Shown: piece by piece, positions 9,742 through 18,556 of the stretch
Layout: every line of letters begins with the position of its first letter
How positions within the stretch are numbered: the first letter of the stretch is position 1
From: UBA7328 sp002471345
Lineage (GTDB): Bacteria > Bacteroidota > Bacteroidia > Chitinophagales > Saprospiraceae
Assembly: GCA_964011275.1 (NCBI GenBank)
Contig: CAXGOB010000069.1
Span: 1-25,761, forward strand
Reading direction: 5' to 3'
Length of the DNA stretch: 25,761 nt
Notes under the pieces: generated by a model
Database searches by the model: none
What the model was told of the DNA's origin: nothing
Seen by the model: the letters and a program-made list of their open reading frames with translations, nothing else
Program-made: the position numbers and the translations under genes

Positions 9742-11127
9742 ATGATAGCTTTTAATTCAGAAACTTATAAAAATAGAAGAGCTCTTCTTCGCAAAAACAT
9801 GGGAAGTGGAAAGTTGCTTCTTTTAGGTAATGAGGAGAGCAGTATGAATTACAAGGATAACTGTTATCGCTTTGTACAAGACAGCACTTTCTTGTACTAT
9901 TTTGGAATAAATCAGCCCGGGTTGTTTGCATTAATTGATGCTGATTCTGGCACCGATATCATTTTTGGTAATGAATTAAGTATTGAAGATATTATTTGGA
10001 CTGGACAGTTGCCAACCTTAAGAGGAAGGGCTGAAAGTGTGGGAGTGAATAAAGTAGTCGTCCCATCTCTTATAGATCAATATGTGAATAATTCTACCCT
10101 TTATTTGCCACCGTATAGACCCGAACATGAAATCAAACTTTCTAATTTATTGAATAAGGAGCTTCAAGATTTAAATGCTGGAGTTTCACTTGATGTCCTT
10201 CTTCATATTTCAAATCAAAGAACTATCAAATCAGAAGAAGAAATATTGGAAATGCACCAAGCATGTACTATCTCTGGAGAAGCTCACAGAGCCTTGATGA
10301 AGTCTGCTTCAACTGAAATGTACGAGCATCATTTAGTAGGTATATTCGAAAAAATAGGAATGAATCATGACGTGCACACAGCTTATCCTACAATCTGTAC
10401 GATAAATGGTCAGGTCCTTCACAATCACCACTATAATAACAAATTGGCTAGTGGTAAATTAGTACTGGTGGATGGTGGACTACACTCGAAAGGAGGATAT
10501 GCTGGAGATTTGACGCGTACTTTTCCAGTGGATTCAAAATTCACCTCAAAGCAAAAAGACATATATAATATTGTACTTGAAGGTTTCATGCATGCCGTTA
10601 AAATTGCGAAACCAGAAATGCTCTTTCGAGATTTGCATCTTCAGACTGCGGTGAGAATGACCGAAGGACTCATAGGACTAGGCCTCATGAAAGGAAATGC
10701 AGAAGATGCCGTAGCGAATGGGGCACATACCTTATTTTTTCCTCATGGACTAGGACATCTGATTGGACTTGACGTTCATGATCTTGAGAATTTTGGAGAA
10801 GAACATATTGGATACTTACCAGATCTAAAGAAGAGTAAAGAATTTGGATTGAAGTCATTGAGATTAGGTAAATCCCTTCAAGAAGGATATACAGTTACTG
10901 TTGAGCCGGGATTATATTTTATACCAGAATTGATGGTTAAAAAGCAAGCTGATGGACTGCATAAAGATTTTATTAACTATGATAAGGTGGAAGAATATAG
11001 TGACTTTGGTGGTGTTAGAATTGAGGATGATTTCGTGATGAGAAAAGAAAAATTCGAAAAATTAGGGGAATATTTAGAGCGTACTGTTGATGAAATCGAA
11101 GAATTGAGAGCAGAGGCATTTGCTTAG
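9742..11127 (+). CDS. pepP: Xaa-Pro aminopeptidase/dipeptidase, peptidase family M24B
   Basis: A cytosolic metallopeptidase that removes an N-terminal residue ahead of proline. The 461-residue protein has the N-terminal creatinase-like domain (about 1-165) and the pita-bread catalytic domain (about 170-445). The five expected metal ligands are present: Asp244 (VLVDGGL), Asp256 (AGDLTRTF), His339 (FPHGLGHLIGLDVHD), Glu388 (TVEPGLYF) and Glu428 (GGVRIEDDF). Length and order match bacterial PepP. No signal peptide is visible. The M1 peptidase gene follows after 36 bases on the same strand, suggesting a peptide-use operon. The symbol is by family resemblance; a prolidase cannot be excluded. Confidence 0.93.
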   Translation: MIAFNSETYKNRRALLRKNMGSGKLLLLGNEESSMNYKDNCYRFVQDSTFLYYFGINQPGLFALIDADSGTDIIFGNELSIEDIIWTGQLPTLRGRAESVGVNKVVVPSLIDQYVNNSTLYLPPYRPEHEIKLSNLLNKELQDLNAGVSLDVLLHISNQRTIKSEEEILEMHQACTISGEAHRALMKSASTEMYEHHLVGIFEKIGMNHDVHTAYPTICTINGQVLHNHHYNNKLASGKLVLVDGGLHSKGGYAGDLTRTFPVDSKFTSKQKDIYNIVLEGFMHAVKIAKPEMLFRDLHLQTAVRMTEGLIGLGLMKGNAEDAVANGAHTLFFPHGLGHLIGLDVHDLENFGEEHIGYLPDLKKSKEFGLKSLRLGKSLQEGYTVTVEPGLYFIPELMVKKQADGLHKDFINYDKVEEYSDFGGVRIEDDFVMRKEKFEKLGEYLERTVDEIEELRAEAFA

Positions 11128-11163
11128 GATCTTAACAATGAAAATATTTAACGAATACGATAA

Positions 11164-12786
11164 ATGAGAATTTCAATAATCATATTTACAATACTTGCTT
11201 TTTCAGAAGTTGCTACTTGCCAGTTTACAAGGCAGGACACCCTACGAGGCAGTATTACACCTCAAAGAGAATGGTGGGATCTTAATTATTATCATCTTGA
11301 CATTTCAGTGGATCCGGATCAAAAAACAATTGAGGGTAGTAATACAATTCAATTCACCGCTTTACGCGAAGGAAATATCATACAGATCGACTTACAAAAC
11401 CCACTAGTGATTACCTCAGCCACTTATAATAAGAAATCGCTTAATGTTATCAAAGACGGAAATGCTCATTATATCCATCTTGATGAGACTTTGCAAAAAG
11501 GTGATATTCGGAATGTGAAAGTAAATTATGCAGGTATGCCCAAAGAGGCTAAAAGACCTCCTTGGGATGGGGGTGTAACATATAGAAAAGATGCTAATGA
11601 TAATCATTTTGTAGCCACTTCCTGTCAAGGTTTAGGTGCTAGTGTTTGGTGGCCATGTAAAGATCATATGTATGACGAAGTAGATAGTATGTTGATGAGT
11701 ATCACAGTGCCTGGACATCTCACCGATATCTCAAATGGTCGACTAAGAGGAGTAGATGAAAATGAAGATGGAACAAAGACTTTTAACTGGTTTGTTAATA
11801 GTCCTATCAATAACTATGGTGTAAATATCAATATTGGAGATTATGTGCATTGGGGAGAGACATATGAAGGAGAGAATGGGCCGTTGCAATTGGATTATTA
11901 CCCACTCAAAGAGAATGAAAAGAAAGCTAGAAAGCAGTGGAAAGAGGTTGTACCAATGATGGAGGCTTTTGAACATTGGTTTGGGCCATATCCTTTTTAT
12001 GAGGATGGTTTTAAGTTAGTAGAAGCTCCGTATTTGGGTATGGAGCACCAAAGCAGCATAACTTACGGTAATGGATATCAAAATGGATATTTGGGGAGAG
12101 ATCTTTCAGGTACTGGATATGGAATGCTATTCGATTTTATAATTATACATGAGAGTGGTCATGAATGGTTTGCTAACAACATCACTTATAAGGATATAGC
12201 GGATATGTGGATCCATGAAAGCTTTACCAATTATAGTGAAAGCCTCTACCTTGAATATCATCATGGTAAATTAGCAGGTGATCAATATGTTCTAGGTACA
12301 AGGGCAAATATTAGTAATGATAAGCCAATAATAGGCCCATATGGAGTGAATGCTCGAGGTAGCGGAGACATGTATTACAAGGGCGGTAACATGCTTCATA
12401 CATTAAGACAATGGGTAAATGATGATAATAAATGGAGAGTGATGTTTCGAGGATTGAATGAGACCTTTTTTCATAAAACCGTCACAACTCAGGAAATTGA
12501 AGACTACATGTCTGAGGCTTTAGGATTAAAGTTGAAGCCATTTTTTGATCAATATCTTAGGGATGTTAGAATTCCTACTTTCGAGTATTTTCAGCATGAA
12601 GGGAATCTGAATTTTAGGTGGACAGCTGTGAACCCAGATTTTGATATGCCCGTTCATGTTTCAATAAATGGAGAAGTACTAGTAATAGAAGTATCTACAA
12701 AATGGAATAAAATGAAATACCAATCCAAAATTGAAAATCTACAAGTGGATACTAATTTTTATGTGAGCCAACGGAGAGTTAGATAA
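11164..12786 (+). CDS. Exported M1-family metallopeptidase
   Basis: A 540-residue protein with a signal peptide (about 1-19, ending ATCQ), so probably periplasmic or surface located. Gluzincin features are complete: the exopeptidase-like GMEH at 292-295, the zinc motif HESGHEW (His329, Glu330, His333) with the third ligand Glu352 in WIHESFTNY, and a catalytic Tyr at 404/405 (GDMYYKGG). The N-terminal part (about 35-230) is the saddle-like beta domain of M1 enzymes. It is shorter than the roughly 600-870 residues of full aminopeptidases N because the large C-terminal helical domain is absent, as in many Bacteroidota M1 proteins. It follows the M24B gene by 36 bases and ends 2 bases from the convergent M28 gene. 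Substrate is unknown. Confidence 0.92.
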   Translation: MRISIIIFTILAFSEVATCQFTRQDTLRGSITPQREWWDLNYYHLDISVDPDQKTIEGSNTIQFTALREGNIIQIDLQNPLVITSATYNKKSLNVIKDGNAHYIHLDETLQKGDIRNVKVNYAGMPKEAKRPPWDGGVTYRKDANDNHFVATSCQGLGASVWWPCKDHMYDEVDSMLMSITVPGHLTDISNGRLRGVDENEDGTKTFNWFVNSPINNYGVNINIGDYVHWGETYEGENGPLQLDYYPLKENEKKARKQWKEVVPMMEAFEHWFGPYPFYEDGFKLVEAPYLGMEHQSSITYGNGYQNGYLGRDLSGTGYGMLFDFIIIHESGHEWFANNITYKDIADMWIHESFTNYSESLYLEYHHGKLAGDQYVLGTRANISNDKPIIGPYGVNARGSGDMYYKGGNMLHTLRQWVNDDNKWRVMFRGLNETFFHKTVTTQEIEDYMSEALGLKLKPFFDQYLRDVRIPTFEYFQHEGNLNFRWTAVNPDFDMPVHVSINGEVLVIEVSTKWNKMKYQSKIENLQVDTNFYVSQRRVR

Positions 12787-12788
12787 CT

Positions 12789-14021
12789 TTATACCATTTC
12801 GTTGTCCTTTTTCAGGACATAGGCTATACCAATGTCTATGGTCCTTTTAACCGCCTCTTGATCCACCGCCTCTATAGTATCTCGAGTAGTATGATATGCT
12901 GAGTTTTGATCTCGTTTAGTCCAGCTCATAGCTGCAAGAGTAGTTGCTTCTATACCAATCTTTGCAAATTCGGCTGCATCAGTTCCACCTGCCAAAAGTG
13001 GAAAGATCTTAGTTCCGACGTCATAACCTAGTTCATTAGCAATAGTCACTCCTTCTACCGCCATATCTTTAGAAAGTGGAACGAAATTATTTAAATCTGA
13101 AGTTAGAAAATTGAGCTCTGTATGATCATACATACATTCCAAATTGAAATTGTATGTCTTGATTTTTTGTAAATCTTGTTTGTTTGCTTTACAAAAGGCT
13201 CTTGCTCCTCTAAGGCCACATTCTTCAGCATCCCAACTGGCTATGGTTAATTTGGTATGTTTGAGAGCCTTGTCTTCAAATTTGGAACTGGAAAAGAATT
13301 TACCTATTTCTATTGCGATACCTACACATATCATGTTATCACCAGCTCCTGGTGTCCCGTTATGTGAGTCGTAAAAGAACCACAATCGAATGACAAAAAA
13401 ACTCAGTATTATCAGTATTCCACTAATTACCCAAAGTATAAGATGGTTTTGAAAGCCAATACTTCTTAAAGTGAAAAGGATCCATGAATTGACAAACATA
13501 AATACCATGGATAAAAGGCCAAGCCTGACTTTCGAATTAAATGATAAAGGGTCTTTTTCCAAAAAATTAAATATGTGAGCACTGTCATGATGAGCACTAA
13601 TGATAATATGCTGTTTTACTTCACCTTTTGGTTTTATACTTCCGAATACATTTTTCCCAATTTTCTTTTGAAAAAGGAAGTCCACAAATTCTTTGTAGAA
13701 AAAAAATTGAAGAACAGTAATTAATACTGATAGGCTGGATAAAACAACAGCTAACCCTACATTTTCAAATAGGAGTGAGATTAGGGATAAGAAGTAGAGG
13801 ACAATATTTATTCTAATGTATCCAAGGAAAGAACCTGGTCTTACAAAAAAATCTTGTTGTTCTACATTATCGCAAAAGGATGAAAGTTGTTCTTTTAAAT
13901 AATCAGCACACTCCAAACATGATTTACTTCCCACTAATCTTGACGACCATTTAGAAGAAACAAAATCTGTCAAATTCATAGCTGAATTCACAGCCTCTAC
14001 TATGAAGGTGTTTTTCTTCAT
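12789..14021 (-). CDS. Membrane-embedded M28-family zinc peptidase
   Basis: A 410-residue protein from ATG 14021. The di-zinc ligands of M28 are all recognisable: His144/145 (SAHHDS), Asp228 (PGAGDN), Glu266/267 (WDAEECGLRG), Glu295 (FNLECMYD) and His377 (SAYHTTRD). Unusually, hydrophobic segments interrupt the fold: about 68-108 (two spans) before the first catalytic block, and about 167-216 (two spans) between the first His and the Asp ligand. The enzyme is therefore probably an integral membrane aminopeptidase-like protein, with the active site assembled from parts either side of a hairpin in the membrane. It lies 12 bases after the serine hydrolase gene on the same strand, so the two are likely co-transcribed. 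Substrate is unknown. Confidence 0.88.
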   Translation of the reverse strand: MKKNTFIVEAVNSAMNLTDFVSSKWSSRLVGSKSCLECADYLKEQLSSFCDNVEQQDFFVRPGSFLGYIRINIVLYFLSLISLLFENVGLAVVLSSLSVLITVLQFFFYKEFVDFLFQKKIGKNVFGSIKPKGEVKQHIIISAHHDSAHIFNFLEKDPLSFNSKVRLGLLSMVFMFVNSWILFTLRSIGFQNHLILWVISGILIILSFFVIRLWFFYDSHNGTPGAGDNMICVGIAIEIGKFFSSSKFEDKALKHTKLTIASWDAEECGLRGARAFCKANKQDLQKIKTYNFNLECMYDHTELNFLTSDLNNFVPLSKDMAVEGVTIANELGYDVGTKIFPLLAGGTDAAEFAKIGIEATTLAAMSWTKRDQNSAYHTTRDTIEAVDQEAVKRTIDIGIAYVLKKDNEMV

Positions 14022-14033
14022 AGAAGATATTTC

Positions 14034-15542
14034 TTATTGCTTTACGAATTCAAGATCACCGAATATGAGTTTTCCAATTTTACCCTGTTCATTCAGAATA
14101 AAATTGATCATCACTTTTGACCTCCATTGAGGTTGAACATCAGAGCGAAAAGTATCATGGTGCCAATGTCTTAATGTAAGATCAAATTTATCATTGAGTG
14201 AGGCGGTTAATGATTGGTCATTGTGGGTGATTCTGAATTCACCAAACATATCATTGCCATATGTGCCGGAGTATTCCTTGAGAGATTTTGACAGATTTGT
14301 ATCTAGAATCCTTTCTGATTCAATCTTGTCAAGGGATTTGATATAATCTTTTTTGAATCCACTGTACAAGTCATAAATTTCTGCATTCCATGCTGTTTCA
14401 CCTCCTAATGCATACAGATCAAATACTTTATACATAATAGCATGACGTAATTCTGCGTGATCCAGATTAGTAAATACATAAACTCCTAAATCATGATTTC
14501 TAAGCCATCCATGAATAGCGACTAAGCCATCAATACTACCTGTATGAAAATCTACTTTTTGACCCTTATAATCGTGCTGAAACCAACCCATTGCATAACT
14601 TTTCCAATTTGGATTGGTAAGTTGAGCAGTAGGGTAGAAGCCTCTGTCTATTAAGATTTTAGGTGAGAATAAATATTCAAAAGTTGCTGGTTTTAGGATC
14701 GTATCTTCATTTAGAACTCCTTTATTATGAATGAATGTCATGTACTTTTCCATATCATCAATACAGGAATAGATACTTCCGGCAGCCCCTGCTTGATCAA
14801 AGAATGCATAATCAATTGGAATGACTCCTTCTTCGTGGTCATCAAAATGAGGTGTTGCTACATTGCCTAATGCTAATACATCAGCTGACATGGCTGCTGT
14901 TCTGGACATGCCTAAAGGATTAAAAATGTGTTTTTTGATGAATTCATCCCATCTGTTTCCAGAAATAGCTTTGATTACCTCACCAGCAATCACATAACCC
15001 ATGTTTTGATATTGATATCCTCCCCTAAGAGGATATGCCTGTTCTGTTAAGGCAAATTTTTGAATGGTTTCTTCTGTACTGAGGTCACGTGCATACCACA
15101 ACCAATCTGCATTCCCAATACCCAGATTATGTGTAAATAAATCTTTTATACGTGCATCTTCTGTTATATAAGAATCAGAAAGCTGAAACTGAGGGTAGTG
15201 TTTTCGTACCTTATCATCCCAATGTACTTTACCTTGATCTACAAGAATGGCCATGCCCATGGCTACTAATGCTTTAGTAGTGGATGCCATGGTAAATAGG
15301 GTTCCATTATTTGCTTTCTCGGGTGAGTTTATTCTCTTTTTCCCATATGTCTTTTTGTATATCGATTTGCCATCTTTCATAACAAGTACTGAAAGTGCAG
15401 GGATTTTCCAATCTTCAATTCCCTGAGAAATCATCCTGTTTAGTTCAGCATTTTCTTTTTGAAACTGAGCATTAGAAGTCAATGAGAATAGAAGTGCAAA
15501 AAGATGAATAAGAGTGATTCTGAAATAAGTTGCCATTACCAT
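14034..15542 (-). CDS. Secreted serine hydrolase, beta-lactamase class C/PBP-like, with C-terminal DUF3471-type domain
   Basis: A 502-residue protein from ATG 15542 (a second ATG at 15536 would serve equally). The signal peptide covers about 1-25 and ends SNAQ. The serine beta-lactamase-like fold shows SxxK as Ser87-Thr-Thr-Lys90 (MASTTKALVAMG), YxN as Tyr178-Gln-Asn180 and the HTG box as His332-Thr-Gly334 (DFHTGSIDG). The C-terminal 90 or so residues (YSGTYGND..., LRHWHHDTFR) form the lipocalin-like DUF3471 domain usual in these hydrolases. Family members are D-aminopeptidases, esterases or carboxypeptidases rather than drug-degrading lactamases, and this context of peptidases supports peptide hydrolysis. 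The M28 gene follows after 12 bases. Confidence 0.93.
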   Translation of the reverse strand: MVMATYFRITLIHLFALLFSLTSNAQFQKENAELNRMISQGIEDWKIPALSVLVMKDGKSIYKKTYGKKRINSPEKANNGTLFTMASTTKALVAMGMAILVDQGKVHWDDKVRKHYPQFQLSDSYITEDARIKDLFTHNLGIGNADWLWYARDLSTEETIQKFALTEQAYPLRGGYQYQNMGYVIAGEVIKAISGNRWDEFIKKHIFNPLGMSRTAAMSADVLALGNVATPHFDDHEEGVIPIDYAFFDQAGAAGSIYSCIDDMEKYMTFIHNKGVLNEDTILKPATFEYLFSPKILIDRGFYPTAQLTNPNWKSYAMGWFQHDYKGQKVDFHTGSIDGLVAIHGWLRNHDLGVYVFTNLDHAELRHAIMYKVFDLYALGGETAWNAEIYDLYSGFKKDYIKSLDKIESERILDTNLSKSLKEYSGTYGNDMFGEFRITHNDQSLTASLNDKFDLTLRHWHHDTFRSDVQPQWRSKVMINFILNEQGKIGKLIFGDLEFVKQ

Positions 15543-15686
15543 ATTTATTTGGGTGAAAAAGGTAGGTATTTTATAGTTAAATGGAGTATATAATCATTCT
15601 GAGAAATAGATCGCTTAATAATCATTGAGTTTTTCTATGCTTCAACAAATCAAAAGAACGTACATTACGAATGCAGAAATAATGTA

Positions 15687-16130
15687 ATGACTGAAGTATC
15701 CATATTTTCAAGAAAAATTGATCCGTTTTATCAAGCTTTGAGTGTTTTTCTAGGCTCATTATTTTTTGTTTTTCTATTCAGAATTATTGAATGGGTTGGC
15801 ATAGCAGAAGCCAAAGATTATTTGCCATGGACTATGAGTGCTGCAGGACTGCTATTTTTTGCAATTTTAAATAGTATTTTGAGTTTAGCATATGAAAACC
15901 AAAATCTATACTGGCTAAAATCAATAGTAGCTTTTATACTTCTCGTGGTAATTGGAGGATTAGTTTCTTATCTCATTAGTGGTTTGTCCTTAAATGAAGC
16001 CATGTCTTTCAGGTGGTTGTATATCGTATTTAGTGTAGGTTATATCGTGTTCTTGACAATAGTAAGGCTGATGAGGAAAATAGTGCTTATTGCCAAAAAA
16101 CAGGACAAAGCGTTAAGAGGGGAGGAGTGA
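15687..16130 (+). CDS. Small four-span membrane protein, unknown family
   Basis: A 147-residue protein from ATG 15687. Four hydrophobic stretches are visible at about 16-36, 47-68, 77-98 and 108-129, with a basic C-terminal tail (RLMRKIVLIAKKQDKALRGEE). I recognise no catalytic or binding motif. It is divergent from the serine hydrolase across about 145 bases and convergent with the next small membrane protein. The hairpin at 16159-16182 sits just after its stop. Confidence 0.7.
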   Translation: MTEVSIFSRKIDPFYQALSVFLGSLFFVFLFRIIEWVGIAEAKDYLPWTMSAAGLLFFAILNSILSLAYENQNLYWLKSIVAFILLVVIGGLVSYLISGLSLNEAMSFRWLYIVFSVGYIVFLTIVRLMRKIVLIAKKQDKALRGEE

Positions 16131-16158
16131 AATAATAGTACAGAAAGATAGAAATAAT

Positions 16159-16182
16159 GAAGAGCCGCAATTGCGACTCTTC
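16159..16182. terminator. Hairpin between two convergent genes, possible bidirectional terminator
   Basis: GAAGAGCCGC and GCGACTCTTC pair with one C-A mismatch around an AATT centre. It lies between the stops of the convergent genes ending at 16130 and 16209. There is no strong T-run on either side, which lowers confidence. Confidence 0.45.
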
Positions 16183-16208
16183 GGATGACGTCTTATTTCA
16201 TTTGAAAA

Positions 16209-16586
16209 TTAGAAGCCTTTTTCTTTAGATAAAAAGTATAATCCACCAGCAGCAAATACTACTTGAATTACCAAGTCTATTGTTGTTTGTGTAGTTGTAA
16301 CCCCTCCACCCATGGCCATAATATTTCGTATAGCAAAAATCAAGCTGCTCAAACCTATAAAAGCGAGTATTGCTCTTCGTCCATAGGATGCACTTGCTTC
16401 TCGCGCTAACCATGCCATAATTGCAGCAGGAATAAATAAAGACCCAAGGCCCTGAATTGCATTAACTAGTAGAGGATTCGATTCGCCTCCATACATTGAA
16501 ATTGCTTTTGCAGGCATGAATAAAAAGAGTATGCCATAAATTAAAACAGCAATAGCATAGACTGATAGAAAATTTTTAACATTCAT
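16209..16586 (-). CDS. Small four-span membrane protein, unknown family
   Basis: I choose ATG 16586 (MNVKNFLSVYAIAV, 125 residues); the frame is open to a TTG at 16616, but that would add ten residues including charged ones ahead of the first span. Four membrane segments are visible at about 5-23, 37-57, 66-85 and 95-115, with short loops and a KEKGF tail. The pattern resembles DUF4345-like small membrane proteins, but I see no diagnostic motif. It is convergent with the gene at 15687. Confidence 0.65.
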   Translation of the reverse strand: MNVKNFLSVYAIAVLIYGILFLFMPAKAISMYGGESNPLLVNAIQGLGSLFIPAAIMAWLAREASASYGRRAILAFIGLSSLIFAIRNIMAMGGGVTTTQTTIDLVIQVVFAAGGLYFLSKEKGF

Positions 16587-16755
16587 TGGATTTCGTTTAA
16601 AAATTATTAAATACAAAAATTACATATTGCATTAGGTTTCAAAAAGCTATGTATATACTAATAAAAAATTATATTACATAATAAAAAACTTTAATAATTC
16701 GAACAAACCAAATATAATAAAATCATGACTGGGGAGGGAGAATCATAATTAAAAT

Positions 16756-16793
16756 GAAAAGTGCCTTCACTCATTAGAGCAAAGACACTTTTC
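16756..16793 (-). terminator. Terminator hairpin of the T9SS secreted protein gene
   Basis: GAAAAGTG and CACTTTTC form a perfect 8-bp stem, extended by three more pairs after a mismatch. On the minus strand it lies 25 bases after the stop at 16819 and is followed by TTTTCATTTT. Confidence 0.55.
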
Positions 16794-16818
16794 AAAATTT
16801 CATCCTTTTATAAAAAGG

Positions 16819-18333
16819 CTATTTACCTATGGTCAACTTTTTGATGATGTAAGAATCATCAACTTGCATTCTCACGAGATAAACTCCTCCTGGAAAACCT
16901 TCCAGGTCAAGGGACAAAAACCGTTCTGAAACCCTATCCATAGGTATGCTTTTAACAAACCCTCCTAAGGAATTATATAGTTCAATTTTAATGGTTTTTC
17001 CATTTACCTCTTCTAAATCGAGTCTGGTAAATAAGTGTGCAGGATTAGGACTCAGTTCGAAGTCATAAGAATCACTTCCGATATTTAAATCTTCTATTTC
17101 ATTTGATCTAGATTGGGCAAATACTTCTTCTAATAATGCAGATATTTCTCCACATGATTTTAATGTCAGATTGTCCAAAAATACCACATCAGAATTCGAG
17201 GAGGCATCACATCTGATTTGTATCACGGACTGAGAAGATAAATATTCTTTACTTACTGAAAGTTCCTTGCTATATCGTTTGTCATTCTCAAAATCTATTC
17301 CATGAGCAAGAGTGTGAACTGTGGTGAAAGTATTTCCTCCATCTTTGGAAACTTCGATCATAAAGTCTTCCTCACTTCCATCGAAACCGTTTGAGATGAA
17401 ATCAAAACTCACCTGAATACCGTCTGACTTGCTAAGATCCAAAATGTCAGAAATAAGTTTCGAACCAGAAGAATTATCACGCAGTCTTAAGGAATATTTA
17501 CCTTCAGAAGCAACTTGATAATTATTTAATCTATAACAATCAGAACCTCCATCATTCCAAATACCCAAATTTGATTCAAACCCTTCTTTGTTTAATTCTG
17601 CGCCATTGCATTCTGATATTTCATCATGAGAGTCATCAGTATCATCCGATGTATGGCCATCATTTGATGTTCCTTTACATTTTTTAATAAGGATATCATC
17701 AATGTGTAATACATTGTATTTAGATAATGCATCGCAATAATAGGTGTTTGTGTTTCTTGTATACTCTTGTGCAGCTGGGTTGGATTGTTTTAGATCATAA
17801 AAAGTCAAGTTTTGACTTGGATCAAGTGAGTCTTCAGAATCTAATTTGATGTCCTCTCCAAAGCAGATTGATACATTCTCATTCTTGGCATAGGGTTTAG
17901 ATATTCTAATGATGTTTATGGTTGAAGAATCAATACATCCATCAGCTGTGACTACACTTACGTCAAAGGTGGTATCTCTGATTATTAAAACTTTTGATTG
18001 AATGATGATTCCGCTTCCTAATATCTTAAATGTAATTGAAGAATATGCAGGATTAGAAATGAATAATTTTTCTAGATATATAGAATCACCTTCACATACA
18101 CTTGATGGGGGGATTGTGATGATAGGTGTGGTATCTACTGCAAAAGAAATGTCTATCGAGTCTAGACATTTTTCAATCACCTCTGTTCCATCATAAGAAG
18201 CATAGATTCTAAGATCATAGGTGCTAGGAGCAAGTCCTTTAGCAGCTGTTACTACTCTTCCTCCACTGCCACTTTGTGTAAAGCAATCAATTGATGCACT
18301 ACCACAACTTAAGCATACCAGAGAATCAAACAT
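16819..18333 (-). CDS. T9SS secreted protein, open frame left after loss of its signal peptide
   Basis: The open frame from ATG 18333 gives 504 residues without any signal peptide, yet it ends in a type A T9SS sorting domain (about 425-504: FELSPNPA, YNSLGG, GGVYLVRMQ), which only makes sense on an exported protein. The body has Ig-like repeats with paired Cys (about 20-180), an Asp/Ser-rich linker (SDDTDDSHDE) and a jelly-roll/MAM-like domain (about 245-395, ESNLGIWNDGGSDC). The frame continues upstream past ATG 18333 through 24 sense codons to a TAG at 18406-18408 and beyond that to a signal peptide (see the adjacent pseudogene entry). The ATG at 18333 is therefore probably an internal Met, and the gene is probably inactive unless the stop is read through. 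Confidence 0.8.
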   Translation of the reverse strand: MFDSLVCLSCGSASIDCFTQSGSGGRVVTAAKGLAPSTYDLRIYASYDGTEVIEKCLDSIDISFAVDTTPIITIPPSSVCEGDSIYLEKLFISNPAYSSITFKILGSGIIIQSKVLIIRDTTFDVSVVTADGCIDSSTINIIRISKPYAKNENVSICFGEDIKLDSEDSLDPSQNLTFYDLKQSNPAAQEYTRNTNTYYCDALSKYNVLHIDDILIKKCKGTSNDGHTSDDTDDSHDEISECNGAELNKEGFESNLGIWNDGGSDCYRLNNYQVASEGKYSLRLRDNSSGSKLISDILDLSKSDGIQVSFDFISNGFDGSEEDFMIEVSKDGGNTFTTVHTLAHGIDFENDKRYSKELSVSKEYLSSQSVIQIRCDASSNSDVVFLDNLTLKSCGEISALLEEVFAQSRSNEIEDLNIGSDSYDFELSPNPAHLFTRLDLEEVNGKTIKIELYNSLGGFVKSIPMDRVSERFLSLDLEGFPGGVYLVRMQVDDSYIIKKLTIGK

Positions 18334-18528
18334 GATATTGGAAAAAGGGAGTAAGTGAGCTCTTCTATTAGTTCCTAACTCTTGGCCTTGACAAAAAATA
18401 TTACTCTAGCTATTAGAAAGCTCAAGTGACATATTACAAACAAAGTCATACTCAGCACTTGACATTGCACGGAGATTAGGTATTATACCGATCACCAATA
18501 ATAAAATAATCACCAATGACATGGTCAT
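18334..18528 (-). pseudogene. Severed 5' end of the T9SS protein gene (signal peptide plus in-frame TAG)
   Basis: In the same frame as the gene at 16819-18333, an ATG at 18528 begins a clear signal peptide (MTMSLVIILLLVIGIIPNLR, then AMSS) followed by 19 protein-like residues, a TAG at 18406-18408, and a further 24 codons (SNIFCQGQELGTNRR...) that run straight into the Met at 18333. Restoring one sense codon at the TAG would give a 569-residue exported protein with both expected ends. A second start, ATG 18556 (MKNLKK), reaches this frame only by a one-base shift near 18540, hinting at a second lesion. A base-call error at the TAG is the main alternative. Confidence 0.65.
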
Positions 18529-18556
18529 ATGAAGAGCCTTTCTTCAGATTTTTCAT

